Source: an uncultured Verrucomicrobiales bacterium (GTDB lineage Bacteria; Verrucomicrobiota; Verrucomicrobiia; Verrucomicrobiales; Akkermansiaceae). Taken from it: DNA of 64,000 nt. Position numbers and translations under genes: made by a program. The stretch spans positions 62,001 to 126,000 of the forward strand of contig CAMQZC010000002.1 of the NCBI GenBank assembly GCA_947039485.1, given 5' to 3'. Below, piece by piece: positions 18,200-28,535 of the stretch. Positions within the stretch are counted from its first letter, which is position 1. The number at the start of each line of letters is the position of its first letter. Below the pieces are notes generated by a model. That model ran no database searches and was not told where the DNA came from. It saw only the letters and a list, made by a program, of their open reading frames with translations.

Positions 18200-19417
18200 G
18201 TGGTATCTTGGAACATAGCCATCGGACTACTCATCATCGCCTTCGTCCTGCCCTTCATCTTCCTGCACGCACAGCTGCAGGCATCAAGAGCACGAAGCCT
18301 CAATGATAGTGCTGAAATGAACCTCCTGCGACGCCACCGCAAAGAGCTAGAACAACACGTCGCCCAAGACAAAACACTCTTTTTGAGCGCACTGGGCGTA
18401 CCCTTCATCCTCCTCCGCCCCTCGGGACGCCTCATCATGGCCAACGAAGAGGCGGGGAGCCTGCTGGGAATCAGCACCAAGCTCAGCATTAACCTGCTGC
18501 GCAGCATGCCTGCCTGCCCGCTGCGCGACGCCATCGCCGATGCCGCCAAATGCGGACTCCCTGCCAGCAAGAGAGTAGCGCACAGCCTCAATGGAGAGGA
18601 GCGCATCTACCGCCTCCTCGTCACCCCCCTTGATAATTCGGAGCGCCACATCGGCATCGTCTGTCACGACATCACAGAGGAGCAGCGCACCATGGTCATC
18701 CGCCGCGACTTTGTCGCCAACGCCTCCCACGAGCTGCGCACCCCAATGACCATCATCCGCGGCTACCTTGAAAACCTACTTGAGAGCCCTGCGAGCGCAG
18801 AAGACCCAGCCATGCGGACACGCGCCCTGCAGCTCATGCAGAAGCACAGCGAGCGCATCGAGCGACTTATCGAGGACATGCTCACCATCTCGCGCCTTGA
18901 GCGCAGCGAGATCATCCATATGAACATGTGCGAGTTTGACCTCAGCGGCGTCATCAACGATGTCTGCCTGCAACTTGAGAGCATGATGAACAAGCAGCAG
19001 GCTATCATCGAGATGGACATTCAACCCAGCCCGTGCAGCCTCTACGGAGACCGATTCTATTGGGAGCAAATCATCTTCAACCTCGTCGAGAACTCCCTCA
19101 AAAACAACACCAATCAACATATCACCATCAGGATAGAAGCCAAGCAGCTAGGTGAGCACAAACTCCAGATCAGCGTCATTGACAATGGTTGCGGCATCAG
19201 CACAGAGAGCCTCCCCTTCATATTCAACCGCTTCTTCCGTGCTAATATCTCAGGCAAGATTAAAGGCACAGGGCTCGGACTCTCCATCGTCCGCCATGCC
19301 GTCGAAGCCCAAGGAGGGCAAATAACAGCCCAGAGTGAGCCCAATGAGCGCACCGCTTTCATCATCACTAGCCCCCTACACGCTAGCATCCATCAGGAAG
19401 CCAATAAATTAGCTTGA
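18200..19417 (+). CDS. PhoR-like sensor histidine kinase
   Basis: A 405-residue kinase starting with GTG. It has one N-terminal membrane helix (about residues 5-24) and a PAS-like segment around residues 60-150 (FILLRPSGRLIMANEEAGSLLGI). The HisKA domain has the phospho-acceptor in FVANASHELRTPM. The ATPase domain has N box FNLVENSLKNN, DNGCGIS, FIFNRFFRAN and GTGLGLSIVRHAVEAQGG. PAS plus a single TM is the PhoR arrangement. It directly follows the PiT-PhoU gene, so phosphate sensing is the best guess. No response regulator adjoins it, so its partner (a PhoB) must be elsewhere. Confidence 0.88.
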   Translation: MVSWNIAIGLLIIAFVLPFIFLHAQLQASRARSLNDSAEMNLLRRHRKELEQHVAQDKTLFLSALGVPFILLRPSGRLIMANEEAGSLLGISTKLSINLLRSMPACPLRDAIADAAKCGLPASKRVAHSLNGEERIYRLLVTPLDNSERHIGIVCHDITEEQRTMVIRRDFVANASHELRTPMTIIRGYLENLLESPASAEDPAMRTRALQLMQKHSERIERLIEDMLTISRLERSEIIHMNMCEFDLSGVINDVCLQLESMMNKQQAIIEMDIQPSPCSLYGDRFYWEQIIFNLVENSLKNNTNQHITIRIEAKQLGEHKLQISVIDNGCGISTESLPFIFNRFFRANISGKIKGTGLGLSIVRHAVEAQGGQITAQSEPNERTAFIITSPLHASIHQEANKLA

Positions 19418-19454
19418 GAGAGAGGATGAAATCCGCTACACTGAGCTAAAGCCG

Positions 19455-20528
<1,074 letters not shown>

Positions 20529-20537
20529 AATAACAAT

Positions 20538-21461
20538 ATGAAAAGCATCCAAGACATCCTCAATAGCGGCATCAACTACCTCAACGAGCGAGGCATCGAC
20601 GAGGCACGCCACTCCATGCAGAGCCTGCTCGTCCACGTCCTTGGCTGCAACAAGACATGGATCTACCTCCACTTCAACGACCCCATCGACCAAAGCAAGC
20701 TCCCCGAGCTGCGCGACCTCCTGCGCCAGCGTGGCCAAGGAGTCCCCCTGCAGCACCTACTTGGCAGCGTTGAGTTCTACCGTCGAGAGTTCCGTAGTGA
20801 TGGTCGCGCCCTCATCCCACGCCCTGAGACCGAGGAGCTCGTTGAGCTCGCGCTCAAGCTAGTCAAGCCCCAAGAGGGCATGCGTATCCTCGACATGGGC
20901 ACAGGCTCCGGCATCATCGGCATCAGCCTCGCCCTCGAGCTAGCAAACCAGCGCCCCGAGGTCGTCATGGTCGATATCTCCGAGGCCGCCCTCAGCCTCG
21001 CGCTGGATAACGCCAGCCAACTCGCTGCCCGGGTCAAAACCTACCAAAGCGACCTCTTCAGCCTCTGGAAATCAGCAGAGGAGGAAGGCAGCAGCGCAAT
21101 TAGCCCCCCCAGCAACTACAAGCTCGTCCTCGCCAACCTCCCCTACGTCCCCGATGGAGAGCCAGCCCAAATTGAGCTCGCCCACGACCCCTCCAACGCC
21201 CTCTACGGAGGAGCGGACGGGCTTGACATCGTGCGCCGTTTTCTCGCGGATGCCCTTCCCTATCTAGACAGCGAAGCACTCGTCATGCTTGAGGTAGGAC
21301 ACGACCAAGGAGAGCGCAGCTGCCGCATCATGGAGGAGCTCGGCTACCAAAACTGCCAAGCCCTCTGCGACATCAACGGACACGCACGCTTCCCCATGGG
21401 CTACGCCGCCTACAAAGAGCCCCCCTCTAAGGCAGAAGAAGGTGACAGTCCTGCAGAATGA
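20538..21461 (+). CDS. prmC: Release factor glutamine N5-methyltransferase PrmC
   Basis: A 307-residue S-adenosylmethionine enzyme that methylates the GGQ glutamine of RF1/RF2. It has the N-terminal helical domain, then GVPLQHLLGSVEFYRREF, RALIPRPETEELVELAL, the SAM loop ILDMGTGSGIIGISLA and VDISEAALSLALDNA. The substrate-binding tetrapeptide normally NPPY is NLPY here (LANLPYVPDGE); the Asn and Tyr that bind the glutamine amide are kept. The end overlaps the next gene by 4 bases (ATGA). Confidence 0.95.
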   Translation: MKSIQDILNSGINYLNERGIDEARHSMQSLLVHVLGCNKTWIYLHFNDPIDQSKLPELRDLLRQRGQGVPLQHLLGSVEFYRREFRSDGRALIPRPETEELVELALKLVKPQEGMRILDMGTGSGIIGISLALELANQRPEVVMVDISEAALSLALDNASQLAARVKTYQSDLFSLWKSAEEEGSSAISPPSNYKLVLANLPYVPDGEPAQIELAHDPSNALYGGADGLDIVRRFLADALPYLDSEALVMLEVGHDQGERSCRIMEELGYQNCQALCDINGHARFPMGYAAYKEPPSKAEEGDSPAE

Positions 21462-22066
21462 ACTGGCTCATCTACCCAAAAACCAAACAAATTGTCGCAA
21501 CATGCGCCAAGGTTGGGCAGATATCCTGCATCATCTGCCTCATTGCCAGCATCAGCAGTGCAGCCCTGCTCCGCATCATCCTGAGTGGGTCCAGCCTCAT
21601 GATACAGCGCAGCTTTCTCATCAGCCATGAGCTAGGGCTCATCGCCGCCACACTTCTCAGCGCTAGCCTCGGACTGCTGCTACCATGGTGCCACATCGTC
21701 CTGCTAGCCAGGCGCGGTGCCAAGATGAGCCTCTATGCGAGCCTCCTCGTGCTCCCGATAGTCGCGCTCAACCTCCTTACAATCGTGAACTTTGAGCTAC
21801 GGGGACTACTCAGCAGCAGCGTCCTCTCCATCATCTTTCTCTGCAGCATCATCAATCAGGGCAAGATGGCAGCTGCCCCCCTGCGGATGAGAATCGCCAT
21901 CTTCGCGCTACCCATCCTACTCATCCTCTACTTCGCCTTTGCCGAGGCAGGAGCCATCCTCATCAGCCTGCCACTTGCCATAGCAATCGCAGTCTGCGGC
22001 TACCCCCTGCTCAGACAACTCAGCAAGAACGCCCCCTACATCGCAGGACTACCGCCTACACATTGA
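21458..22066 (+). CDS. Polytopic membrane protein of unknown function
   Basis: I do not recognise this 202-residue protein. It has about six hydrophobic helices (around residues 22-42, 52-75, 85-100, 108-128, 140-165 and 168-185) and only short polar linkers. Its ATG overlaps the prmC stop (ATGA), so it is translationally coupled to prmC. Its 3' end overlaps the 3' end of the convergent MATE gene by 11 bases. No catalytic motif or signal peptide is evident. Confidence 0.6.
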   Translation: MNWLIYPKTKQIVATCAKVGQISCIICLIASISSAALLRIILSGSSLMIQRSFLISHELGLIAATLLSASLGLLLPWCHIVLLARRGAKMSLYASLLVLPIVALNLLTIVNFELRGLLSSSVLSIIFLCSIINQGKMAAAPLRMRIAIFALPILLILYFAFAEAGAILISLPLAIAIAVCGYPLLRQLSKNAPYIAGLPPTH

Positions 22067-23567
22067 GGCGAGCCCAGCGCAGACCATAGAGACGCCAGAG
22101 CAATAAGGAAGCCTGCACATAAAGGTCAATTGTAAAAACAAGCCAAATTCCAAAGAGGCTGAACGACCCGGGAAAGCAACGCGCCCAGATCGTCAACGCA
22201 AGAAAGCGCAGCAGCCCCATACTCGTGAAGGAGATGAGCATCACGCGCTTCGTATCGCCAGCACCACGCAGGCACATACGACAAACCATCATCACCGCAA
22301 AGGCTGGCTCCGCCACGAGGAAGAGCAACAGCACCCCCATCGCCTGACCCGCAATAGCAGGCGAATCTGGCACGAAAATCCCCACAAAGAAATGAGGGAA
22401 CAGGGCAAAGAGGAGCCCCATGCCGCCCATGAGCAGCATCGCAAATTGAATGCATCGCTTCACCGTCTCCAGCGCCAAGCGCACCGAGCCTGCGCCCAGA
22501 TACTGCCCTACCAGAGCCGCACCAGCAATACCAATAGCAAAGCCAGGCAAGAAACTCATCGACTCAATACGAATCGCCACCGTATGAGCCCCCACAGCCA
22601 CATCGCCCAACGAGGAAATCAAGCTCAGCGAGTAAAACTGAATCACCCAAATAACAAAAACCTCAATAGACTGCGGCAGACCCACCGCCATGATGCGGCG
22701 AACCAAGTCCAGACGCAAGCCCAGCGTGCGGAGAGAGAAGAACAAATTAGGAGCATAGCTCTGCGGCTGAGTCGCGCAATAAGCATCCAAATCCTGCCCC
22801 TGTAATCGCGCACGCATCCCACGCTCTCGATAAAACATCAATACAATCAGGAAGATGACAGTTATCAACCATGAGATTAGAGCCCCCCATGCCAGCCCCT
22901 CGACACCCCAATTGAAGTGCCAGACAAAGATATAGCTCAGGATAATTGTCAATCCATCCACCAGCAGCATCGCAAAGAAAGGAGTACGCGTATCGCCAGA
23001 CCCACGCAGAGCCGCATTAATAGCAAAGACAGCACCCGAGCCCACCGCCATCCACGCAACAATATGCAGATAGCGAGTACCAGCATCAGCGGCCTCGACA
23101 CCCAGCCCAATCACATCAGTGAGCAAGAAATCCGCAGAAAAATACATCACCAGAGCCGCCAAGACCCCAGAGAAAAGCCCCATAAACCCGGCCTGCAAAG
23201 CCGCGGCATTTGCCTCAACATAACGGCGCGCGCCAAAGAGACGGCTCACCAGAGCGGTAGCACCAGTCGCCACACCCGCCTGAATGAGAAAGCCCAGCCA
23301 CGTCACGTAACCAGCCACGCCGATACCCGAGATTAGCTGAGCGCGGTAGCCAGCATCAATATCCATGCGACCCACCAGCACCAGAGCTACCGAGGCGCAG
23401 ATAAAACTCAAAATCTGCTCAAGCAGAGGCCAGATAGCAATCGAGACCACCTGACGAGGCAAAGACTTACCTGCTAAATTGCCACTAAGCCCATTACGAA
23501 TCATCGACAAGCGCATCTTGCCGTCTCTACCATCACCAATACTCATAACCTTGCGCGACTCTATCAC
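22056..23567 (-). CDS. MATE-family efflux transporter
   Basis: A 503-residue exporter with about twelve membrane helices in two homologous halves. After a ~35-residue polar N-terminus come WPLLEQILSFICASVALVLVG, the RLFGARRYVEANAAALQAG loop typical of MATE proteins, LRGSGDTRTPFFAM, VGQYLGAGSVRLALETVKR and the second-half MCLRGAGDTKRVM. These proteins expel cationic drugs or metabolites using Na+ or H+. A later ATG at residue 8 (MSIGDG) is an equally good start. It converges with the prmC operon. Confidence 0.9.
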   Translation of the reverse strand: MIESRKVMSIGDGRDGKMRLSMIRNGLSGNLAGKSLPRQVVSIAIWPLLEQILSFICASVALVLVGRMDIDAGYRAQLISGIGVAGYVTWLGFLIQAGVATGATALVSRLFGARRYVEANAAALQAGFMGLFSGVLAALVMYFSADFLLTDVIGLGVEAADAGTRYLHIVAWMAVGSGAVFAINAALRGSGDTRTPFFAMLLVDGLTIILSYIFVWHFNWGVEGLAWGALISWLITVIFLIVLMFYRERGMRARLQGQDLDAYCATQPQSYAPNLFFSLRTLGLRLDLVRRIMAVGLPQSIEVFVIWVIQFYSLSLISSLGDVAVGAHTVAIRIESMSFLPGFAIGIAGAALVGQYLGAGSVRLALETVKRCIQFAMLLMGGMGLLFALFPHFFVGIFVPDSPAIAGQAMGVLLLFLVAEPAFAVMMVCRMCLRGAGDTKRVMLISFTSMGLLRFLALTIWARCFPGSFSLFGIWLVFTIDLYVQASLLLWRLYGLRWARLNV

Positions 23568-23628
23568 GCGAGGGCCATACTTACAACCCTAAAAGCAAGA
23601 AAAAGCCCACACAAAAGCAGCTCTAGCG

Positions 23629-25797
23629 CTATTTACCCACGTAGTCTGTAATCAAATCAACAAAGCTGCGCAGGTAATTCTCGCGGACGTATGGGCCAAC
23701 CCCCTTCATCTCGCCAGCCGCAGCCATACACGTAGGCTTCTCCTCCGCCATGCGACGCATCGTCTCGGTCTGGAGAACACGGTAGACTGGTATATTGTTA
23801 TAATCGGCAATATCCGCTCTCAGCTCGCGCAGTCGCTCGTAGAGCTCCTTGTCCATGCGCATGCTTGCAATGGCAGCTAGGGCAACATCCTTGCCCCTAT
23901 TACCACTATTGACCCTATTGCGATCGGGAGCAGCTGGTGCAGCGCTGCTCTTCCAGCGAGCAGACATCACCAAGGGCTCACGCCCCATCATCACGGCAAA
24001 GCCCTTCGCCGTCAACGTCACCAGAGGCATCTCACCCCCATTGGAGGCCAAGAACCCCACCTCGGACATTGCGCTAAAGAGAGCCTGTATCTGCGTCTTC
24101 TTTAGGTTAGAAAGCAGACCATAGGTTGAGAGCCCCGTGAGCCCCGAGTGCATGCCCTCGCGCTTGGAGCCACGCAGCATATCCATAATCTTGCCCTTGC
24201 CATAGATCCCCTCCCAGCTACCATCAGCCATGCGGCGTGAAGCACGCGCGACACCGGAGAGAGCCTTGAGCACAGTCTTTTGATCATCGCCCTCTATCAG
24301 CTGAGCATCCTCAGGAGCGCGCTTACTACAGATATCACAGTGACCACAGCTCGATGCGCCTTCCTCACCAAAGTAGTCAAGAATCCACTGATGACGGCAG
24401 AGAGTAGAGTAGGCGTAGCGCGTGATCGACTCAATCTTGAGATGATCGCGGCGCGCCTTCTCCTCAAGCTTATCCTCATCAATGTCAAGCATCTGATAAT
24501 TGCGAGAGGGCTCAAGCACGCGCGTCCCCTTGAGCAGACGCCCAGGAATATCGTAGCGCGCAATCGCCTTGGAGTGGATGAGAACAGAGAGAGCCGTACC
24601 CAGTGACATAGAGTTCGCCTCCTTGCCCATATGATCAGCCATAGCATCCACAGTCATCTCCACGCAGTTGGTCTCTGGATCCCTCTGTGTGCGCAGGAAA
24701 TTATAGAGCGAGCGCAGCAGAGTCACAGGAGGATTGCTCCCCTCAAAGAAGAACTCCTGCGTACGCAAATCCGCATGATTAAAGAGCAGCTCACAGACAG
24801 ACTTCTGCCCATCGCGACCAGCGCGGCCAGCCTCTTGATAGTAAGCCTCCACACTGCCGGGCACCTCAAAATGCGCAACAAAGCGCACATCAGCGCGGTC
24901 AATCCCCATGCCAAAGGCATTGGTCGCCACCACCACATCAGCGCGGCCAGAGATAAAGGCATCCTGAGAGAACTCGCGCTCATCATCAGTCATGCCAGCA
25001 TGGTAGGCGACAACAGTAGCACCATGCCCCTGCACCGCCTCAAAGACAGCCATCACATTCTTGCGCGTGGAGCAATAGATAATCCCCTTGCGCCAGAGCT
25101 GAATCAGCGTCGCGAGACGCTCAAACTTCGCACGTCGCGACTCGCAAGCCACAATGCCAAAATCCAAGTTCTCACGAGAAAATCCATGAATAATAACCTC
25201 GGGATCATTGAGTTGTAAGCTAGCAAGCACATCATCGCGCACCTGCGCAGTCGCCGTCGCAGTCAGCGCAATAGTCTGAGGATTACCCAGAGCCTCGCGA
25301 GCACGACCGAGGCGCAAATAATCAGGGCGAAAGTCATGCCCCCACTGACTCAGACAGTGAGCCTCATCAATCGCCATGAGCGCAATCTGCTGCATCTGCA
25401 GCGTGCGCATGAAACCCTCCTGACCAAAACGCTCAGGCGCCACATAGAGAATCTTGAGCTGCCCGCGAGTGAAGTCATCCATCACTTGGCGATACTCATC
25501 AGAGCCCAAGCCAGAGTGAATCGCCGCCGCAGCGATACCGCGAGCCTGCAAGGCATCCACCTGATCCTTCATCAAAGCAATCAGAGGAGAAACCACCAGC
25601 GTCAAGCCCGTGCGGCAAAGCGCAGGCAACTGGTAGCAAAGCGACTTACCGCCACCCGTGGGCATAATCGCCAGCGCATCACGCCCTGCCATCACAGCTG
25701 CAATCACAGTATCTTGCCCTGGACGCAGGGCATTAAAGCCAAAATAAGTTAAGAGGGACTCCTCCACATCAGCTATCTGCTCAATCTGCGCGCTCAT
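23629..25797 (-). CDS. recQ: ATP-dependent DNA helicase RecQ
   Basis: A 722-residue 3'-5' helicase for repair and recombination. The helicase core has LRPGQDTVIAAVMAG, Walker A MPTGGGKSLCYQLPAL, DEAHCLSQWGHDFRPDY, TATATAQVRDDV and the late motif YYQEAGRAGRDGQ. The zinc-binding part of the RQC region has its Cys set within LCRHQWILDYFGE and CGHCDICSK. A winged-helix region follows, and a C-terminal HRDC domain begins near ELYERLRELRADIADYNN. This is the complete core-RQC-HRDC order. About 215 bases without a gene separate its start from tRNA-Gln. Confidence 0.97.
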   Translation of the reverse strand: MSAQIEQIADVEESLLTYFGFNALRPGQDTVIAAVMAGRDALAIMPTGGGKSLCYQLPALCRTGLTLVVSPLIALMKDQVDALQARGIAAAAIHSGLGSDEYRQVMDDFTRGQLKILYVAPERFGQEGFMRTLQMQQIALMAIDEAHCLSQWGHDFRPDYLRLGRAREALGNPQTIALTATATAQVRDDVLASLQLNDPEVIIHGFSRENLDFGIVACESRRAKFERLATLIQLWRKGIIYCSTRKNVMAVFEAVQGHGATVVAYHAGMTDDEREFSQDAFISGRADVVVATNAFGMGIDRADVRFVAHFEVPGSVEAYYQEAGRAGRDGQKSVCELLFNHADLRTQEFFFEGSNPPVTLLRSLYNFLRTQRDPETNCVEMTVDAMADHMGKEANSMSLGTALSVLIHSKAIARYDIPGRLLKGTRVLEPSRNYQMLDIDEDKLEEKARRDHLKIESITRYAYSTLCRHQWILDYFGEEGASSCGHCDICSKRAPEDAQLIEGDDQKTVLKALSGVARASRRMADGSWEGIYGKGKIMDMLRGSKREGMHSGLTGLSTYGLLSNLKKTQIQALFSAMSEVGFLASNGGEMPLVTLTAKGFAVMMGREPLVMSARWKSSAAPAAPDRNRVNSGNRGKDVALAAIASMRMDKELYERLRELRADIADYNNIPVYRVLQTETMRRMAEEKPTCMAAAGEMKGVGPYVRENYLRSFVDLITDYVGK

Positions 25798-26014
25798 ATC
25801 AGAGACATCCTAGCAGAAAACTCACAAAATCACAAGAGCAAAGCCCCAGCGACAAATTAGAGCGGCATCCCCCCCTATCTAGGGCGCTCGCTAAGTCACA
25901 GCACGAGAAAAGCGAGCGGATAAAAAAAGCAGTCAATTTTCTATTTTCTACTTGCCTTCTCTACGAGAAGCTGCTACAATTTGCGCAGCTCCCCACCATG
26001 TGGGTTGACTACGT

Positions 26015-26085
26015 GGTCTCGTAGTGTAATGGTAGCACTCGGGATTTTGATTCCTTCAGTTCAGGTTCGAGCCCTGGCGAGACTA
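26015..26085 (+). tRNA. tRNA-Gln(TTG)
   Basis: A 71-base cloverleaf with acceptor GGTCTCG/CGAGACT, D arm GTGTAATGGTAGCAC, anticodon loop TTTTGAT (anticodon TTG) and T arm TCAGG-TTCGAGC-CCTGG, discriminator A, no encoded CCA. The anticodon stem (CGGGA/TCCTT) has a mismatch or wobble at its outer pairs, the only irregular part. A strong terminator follows at once. Confidence 0.88.
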
Positions 26086-26090
26086 CATAA

Positions 26091-26130
26091 AAGAACGGAA
26101 GTTCCCCTTGGGAGCTTCCGTTCTTTTTTG
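26091..26130 (+). terminator. Intrinsic terminator after tRNA-Gln
   Basis: AAGAACGGAAG pairs with CTTCCGTTCTT around a 13-base loop and the stem runs into TTTTTT. The A-rich left side means it could also act for minus-strand transcripts. The next ~190 bases hold nothing I can identify. Confidence 0.92.
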
Positions 26131-26322
26131 TCCTCAATTCCCGGGGCAGCGTCGCCACCCCCGACAGCGTTTTTTGACAAGAAATCCTTGGGGCCTATCA
26201 CATCATGCATCGCCCCCTGAGCATATCCCATCATGCGCTCACAGCGCAAGCTTAGCGCTTTGCCTCATGTCTTTCATCTTAAAGCCACACAGCAACTTCA
26301 ACGAACACCCCTTTGCGAAAGA

Positions 26323-26362
26323 GAAAAAAAGGGCCCTGATGCCATACAGCATCAGGGCTCTC
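26323..26362 (-). terminator. Intrinsic terminator of the acidic-tail lipoprotein gene
   Basis: On the minus strand AGCCCTGATGC pairs with GCATCAGGGCC around a short loop and is followed by a run of seven T, 24 bases beyond the stop of the gene at 26,386. Confidence 0.9.
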
Positions 26363-26385
26363 TATAAAGTAAAATCTAAATAAGC

Positions 26386-27147
26386 TTAAAAATCAAACTC
26401 ATCATCCGAAGAACCGGAGTCACTTGAGTCGAGATCTGAAGAATCATCCGAGGAATCATCGCTCATATCCTCATCATCCGCGATAGGCAGAGGCGCATCA
26501 TCAGCAGCTGGGGATGGTTCAACCTCCGTAACTTCGACGACTTCTTCGGCAACAACAGGCGCAACAGCTACAGGTGCAGCAGCAGGCTTGGAAATAAGAT
26601 ACTGCGCATCCTTGAGTCCGCGAGCCTTGCGAGCGTCAATGCGGTAGCTGTCATAGCCAGCATCAGCGAGACTCTCCATGATTGCGCGACCTAAGCCATC
26701 ACGAGAGGCAGTCTTGCAGACATAGAGCTCATAGTAACCTGAGAATGGGACATCCCAAGCGAGATTGCCATACTTAGGAATAAAGACACCTGTCATATTG
26801 CCCTTGGCATCACTACAAATCGCCCAGACCTTATTGATATGGCCCTGTGAGCTACTGAACGTAATGTAGTATTGGGGATAGAGGTAGGAGACCTTTTCAC
26901 GAGTGGATGATTTAAGCCACTGATTCAGCGCGCGTTGAGCGCGGGCTGGCAAAGGTCCTGCTTGAGCACAAACGCGAGCAGAAAGCGTAGCCTGATCATT
27001 ATAGCTGAATACAACGGGCTTCTGCTCTTTAATTTGACGCGCAGCATAAGCAGGAGATGGCTCCCGAGAGCAGGAGGACATAACACCAGAAAGGCAAACA
27101 AGCCCAAATGAGGTGGCTAAAAGTCGAAGGGAAGAGAATGTGTTCAT
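26386..27147 (-). CDS. Putative lipoprotein with acidic Asp/Ser tail
   Basis: A 253-residue protein with a lipoprotein-type signal (hydrophobic residues 7-22, then SGVMSSC with Cys about residue 26). A globular region of ~150 residues contains CAQAG, AICSDAKGNMTG and YVCKTASRDGLGRAIMESL. Then come a Val/Glu/Ala-rich linker and a C-terminal tail made almost only of Asp and Ser, ending DDEFDF. I do not recognise the family. The acidic tail could bind cations or extend from the membrane. It is monocistronic with its own terminator, and it is divergent from the next lipoprotein gene. Confidence 0.6.
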   Translation of the reverse strand: MNTFSSLRLLATSFGLVCLSGVMSSCSREPSPAYAARQIKEQKPVVFSYNDQATLSARVCAQAGPLPARAQRALNQWLKSSTREKVSYLYPQYYITFSSSQGHINKVWAICSDAKGNMTGVFIPKYGNLAWDVPFSGYYELYVCKTASRDGLGRAIMESLADAGYDSYRIDARKARGLKDAQYLISKPAAAPVAVAPVVAEEVVEVTEVEPSPAADDAPLPIADDEDMSDDSSDDSSDLDSSDSGSSDDEFDF

Positions 27148-27317
27148 AGCTTTATAGTGCTGCTCATTCTAATCAACTATAGAGGGGTAAGACAAGCTAA
27201 AACTGCAATAAAAGCAAAAATATTTTCAATTAGCCCCAAACTTCGCCGCTGACTGTCAAAATTGAGGCAAAAAAGAGCTTGACGCAGCTCGCTGAGCAAG
27301 AGTATGATTTAGCAATC

Positions 27318-28436
27318 ATGAAACTCACACCCAAACAACATTTTCTAAATTCCCGCATCAGCAAGAGCAGCCTCTGCGCCGTGGGTCTTAGCATCCTTGC
27401 AGCCACAAGCCTGAGTTCCTGCGGTGAGAGCGAGCCTAGCGAAACAAGCAGCCCTAACAAGGAACAAGCCACCCCAACCATCAGCCCTGCAACACCCACT
27501 GCAGCACCCGCGCCCGCACCCGCAGCGGAGCCCGTAGCAGCCAAGCCCACAATCGCAGAAGCCAAAGCCGCCCTCGCTGACAGCTTGCTGACCAATATCG
27601 CCCCCCTCATCTGCAGCTATGCCAACCAACCAGCCTTCAACGGCCCTGTGCGCAACATGCTCGAAGAGCTTGAAGCCTACTACCTCCTCCTTGCAGAGGC
27701 TGAGCCCAGCCTTGAGCGCGTGCAATTAGCCATCCTCACCGCGAATGCCCGCCGCGACTTAGGCGCCGCTCTGCGCGCCCACAGCGATTACAATCGCGCC
27801 CTCACTGACCTCGACGCCTACGTCGCCAGCACTGCCGAGACCACCGAGACCAAGCGCATGCGCAGCGACATCCTTAACGGACAAGGCTTCACCCTCCTTG
27901 CTCAAAACAAGGCCACAGAGGCACTCCCCTACTACAAGCAACAGCTCGAAGTAGACCTTGCCATCTACAACGAATTCTCTCCCAAAGAAGGCGCAACAAG
28001 CATGCCTAAAAGCCAAGCCGTCGAGCTGACCTCATCAATCACCCAACTCATCAACACCTACCGCTGCCTCGGTGAGTGCCTCGTCTACAGCGATGATCCA
28101 GAGGAAGCAATCAGCACCTTCAACAAGGGACAAAAAATAGCCCTCACACTCAACAACTACAAGCTGCAAAACGACGATGCCGTACTCTCCTACATCAAGC
28201 TGATGAGTGCACGCGGTGACCTTGCGAGCAAGCTCGGTCAAGAACTCGAAGCAGGCAAGCACTGGAACGTAGCAGCACAGCAGAGCATCAACCTCTTCAA
28301 GAACAGCAAGAACCCCAAGACCAAACTTGCCGCACAAAACATCGTCAAGAAGCTCAAACCCCTCCTTGAAGAAGTTAAGCAGAAACTCCTCGCAGAGAAA
28401 GAAGCTCAAGAAGCCGCCGCTAAGACACAGAGCTAA
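27318..28436 (+). CDS. Putative lipoprotein with TPR-like helical repeats
   Basis: The frame opens at 27279, but ATG 27318 is chosen because it gives a proper lipoprotein signal: basic start MKLTPKQHF, hydrophobic SSLCAVGLSILAATSL, and lipobox LSSC. The mature protein (about 372 residues in all) begins with a Pro/Ala/Thr-rich linker (TPTAAPAPAPAAEP). It continues as helical pairs with TPR-like features (LGAALRAHSDYNRALTDLDAY; ILNGQGFTLLAQNKATEALPYYKQQL; LGECLVYSDDPEEAISTFNKG), and ends in a charged coiled coil (LLEEVKQKLLAEKEAQEAA). Such proteins are usually scaffolds; the partner is unknown. About 130 bases separate the frame opening at 27279 from the divergent gene. Confidence 0.6.
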   Translation: MKLTPKQHFLNSRISKSSLCAVGLSILAATSLSSCGESEPSETSSPNKEQATPTISPATPTAAPAPAPAAEPVAAKPTIAEAKAALADSLLTNIAPLICSYANQPAFNGPVRNMLEELEAYYLLLAEAEPSLERVQLAILTANARRDLGAALRAHSDYNRALTDLDAYVASTAETTETKRMRSDILNGQGFTLLAQNKATEALPYYKQQLEVDLAIYNEFSPKEGATSMPKSQAVELTSSITQLINTYRCLGECLVYSDDPEEAISTFNKGQKIALTLNNYKLQNDDAVLSYIKLMSARGDLASKLGQELEAGKHWNVAAQQSINLFKNSKNPKTKLAAQNIVKKLKPLLEEVKQKLLAEKEAQEAAAKTQS

Positions 28437-28535
28437 CGCGAAGCCTCTCCAACACACATCCTATTAACCCAGCGCAGCGCAGCCATCCCAGGCGCGCTGC
28501 GCTGCCGTGTATAGCCCCCCCAACACAGCCCCAAC

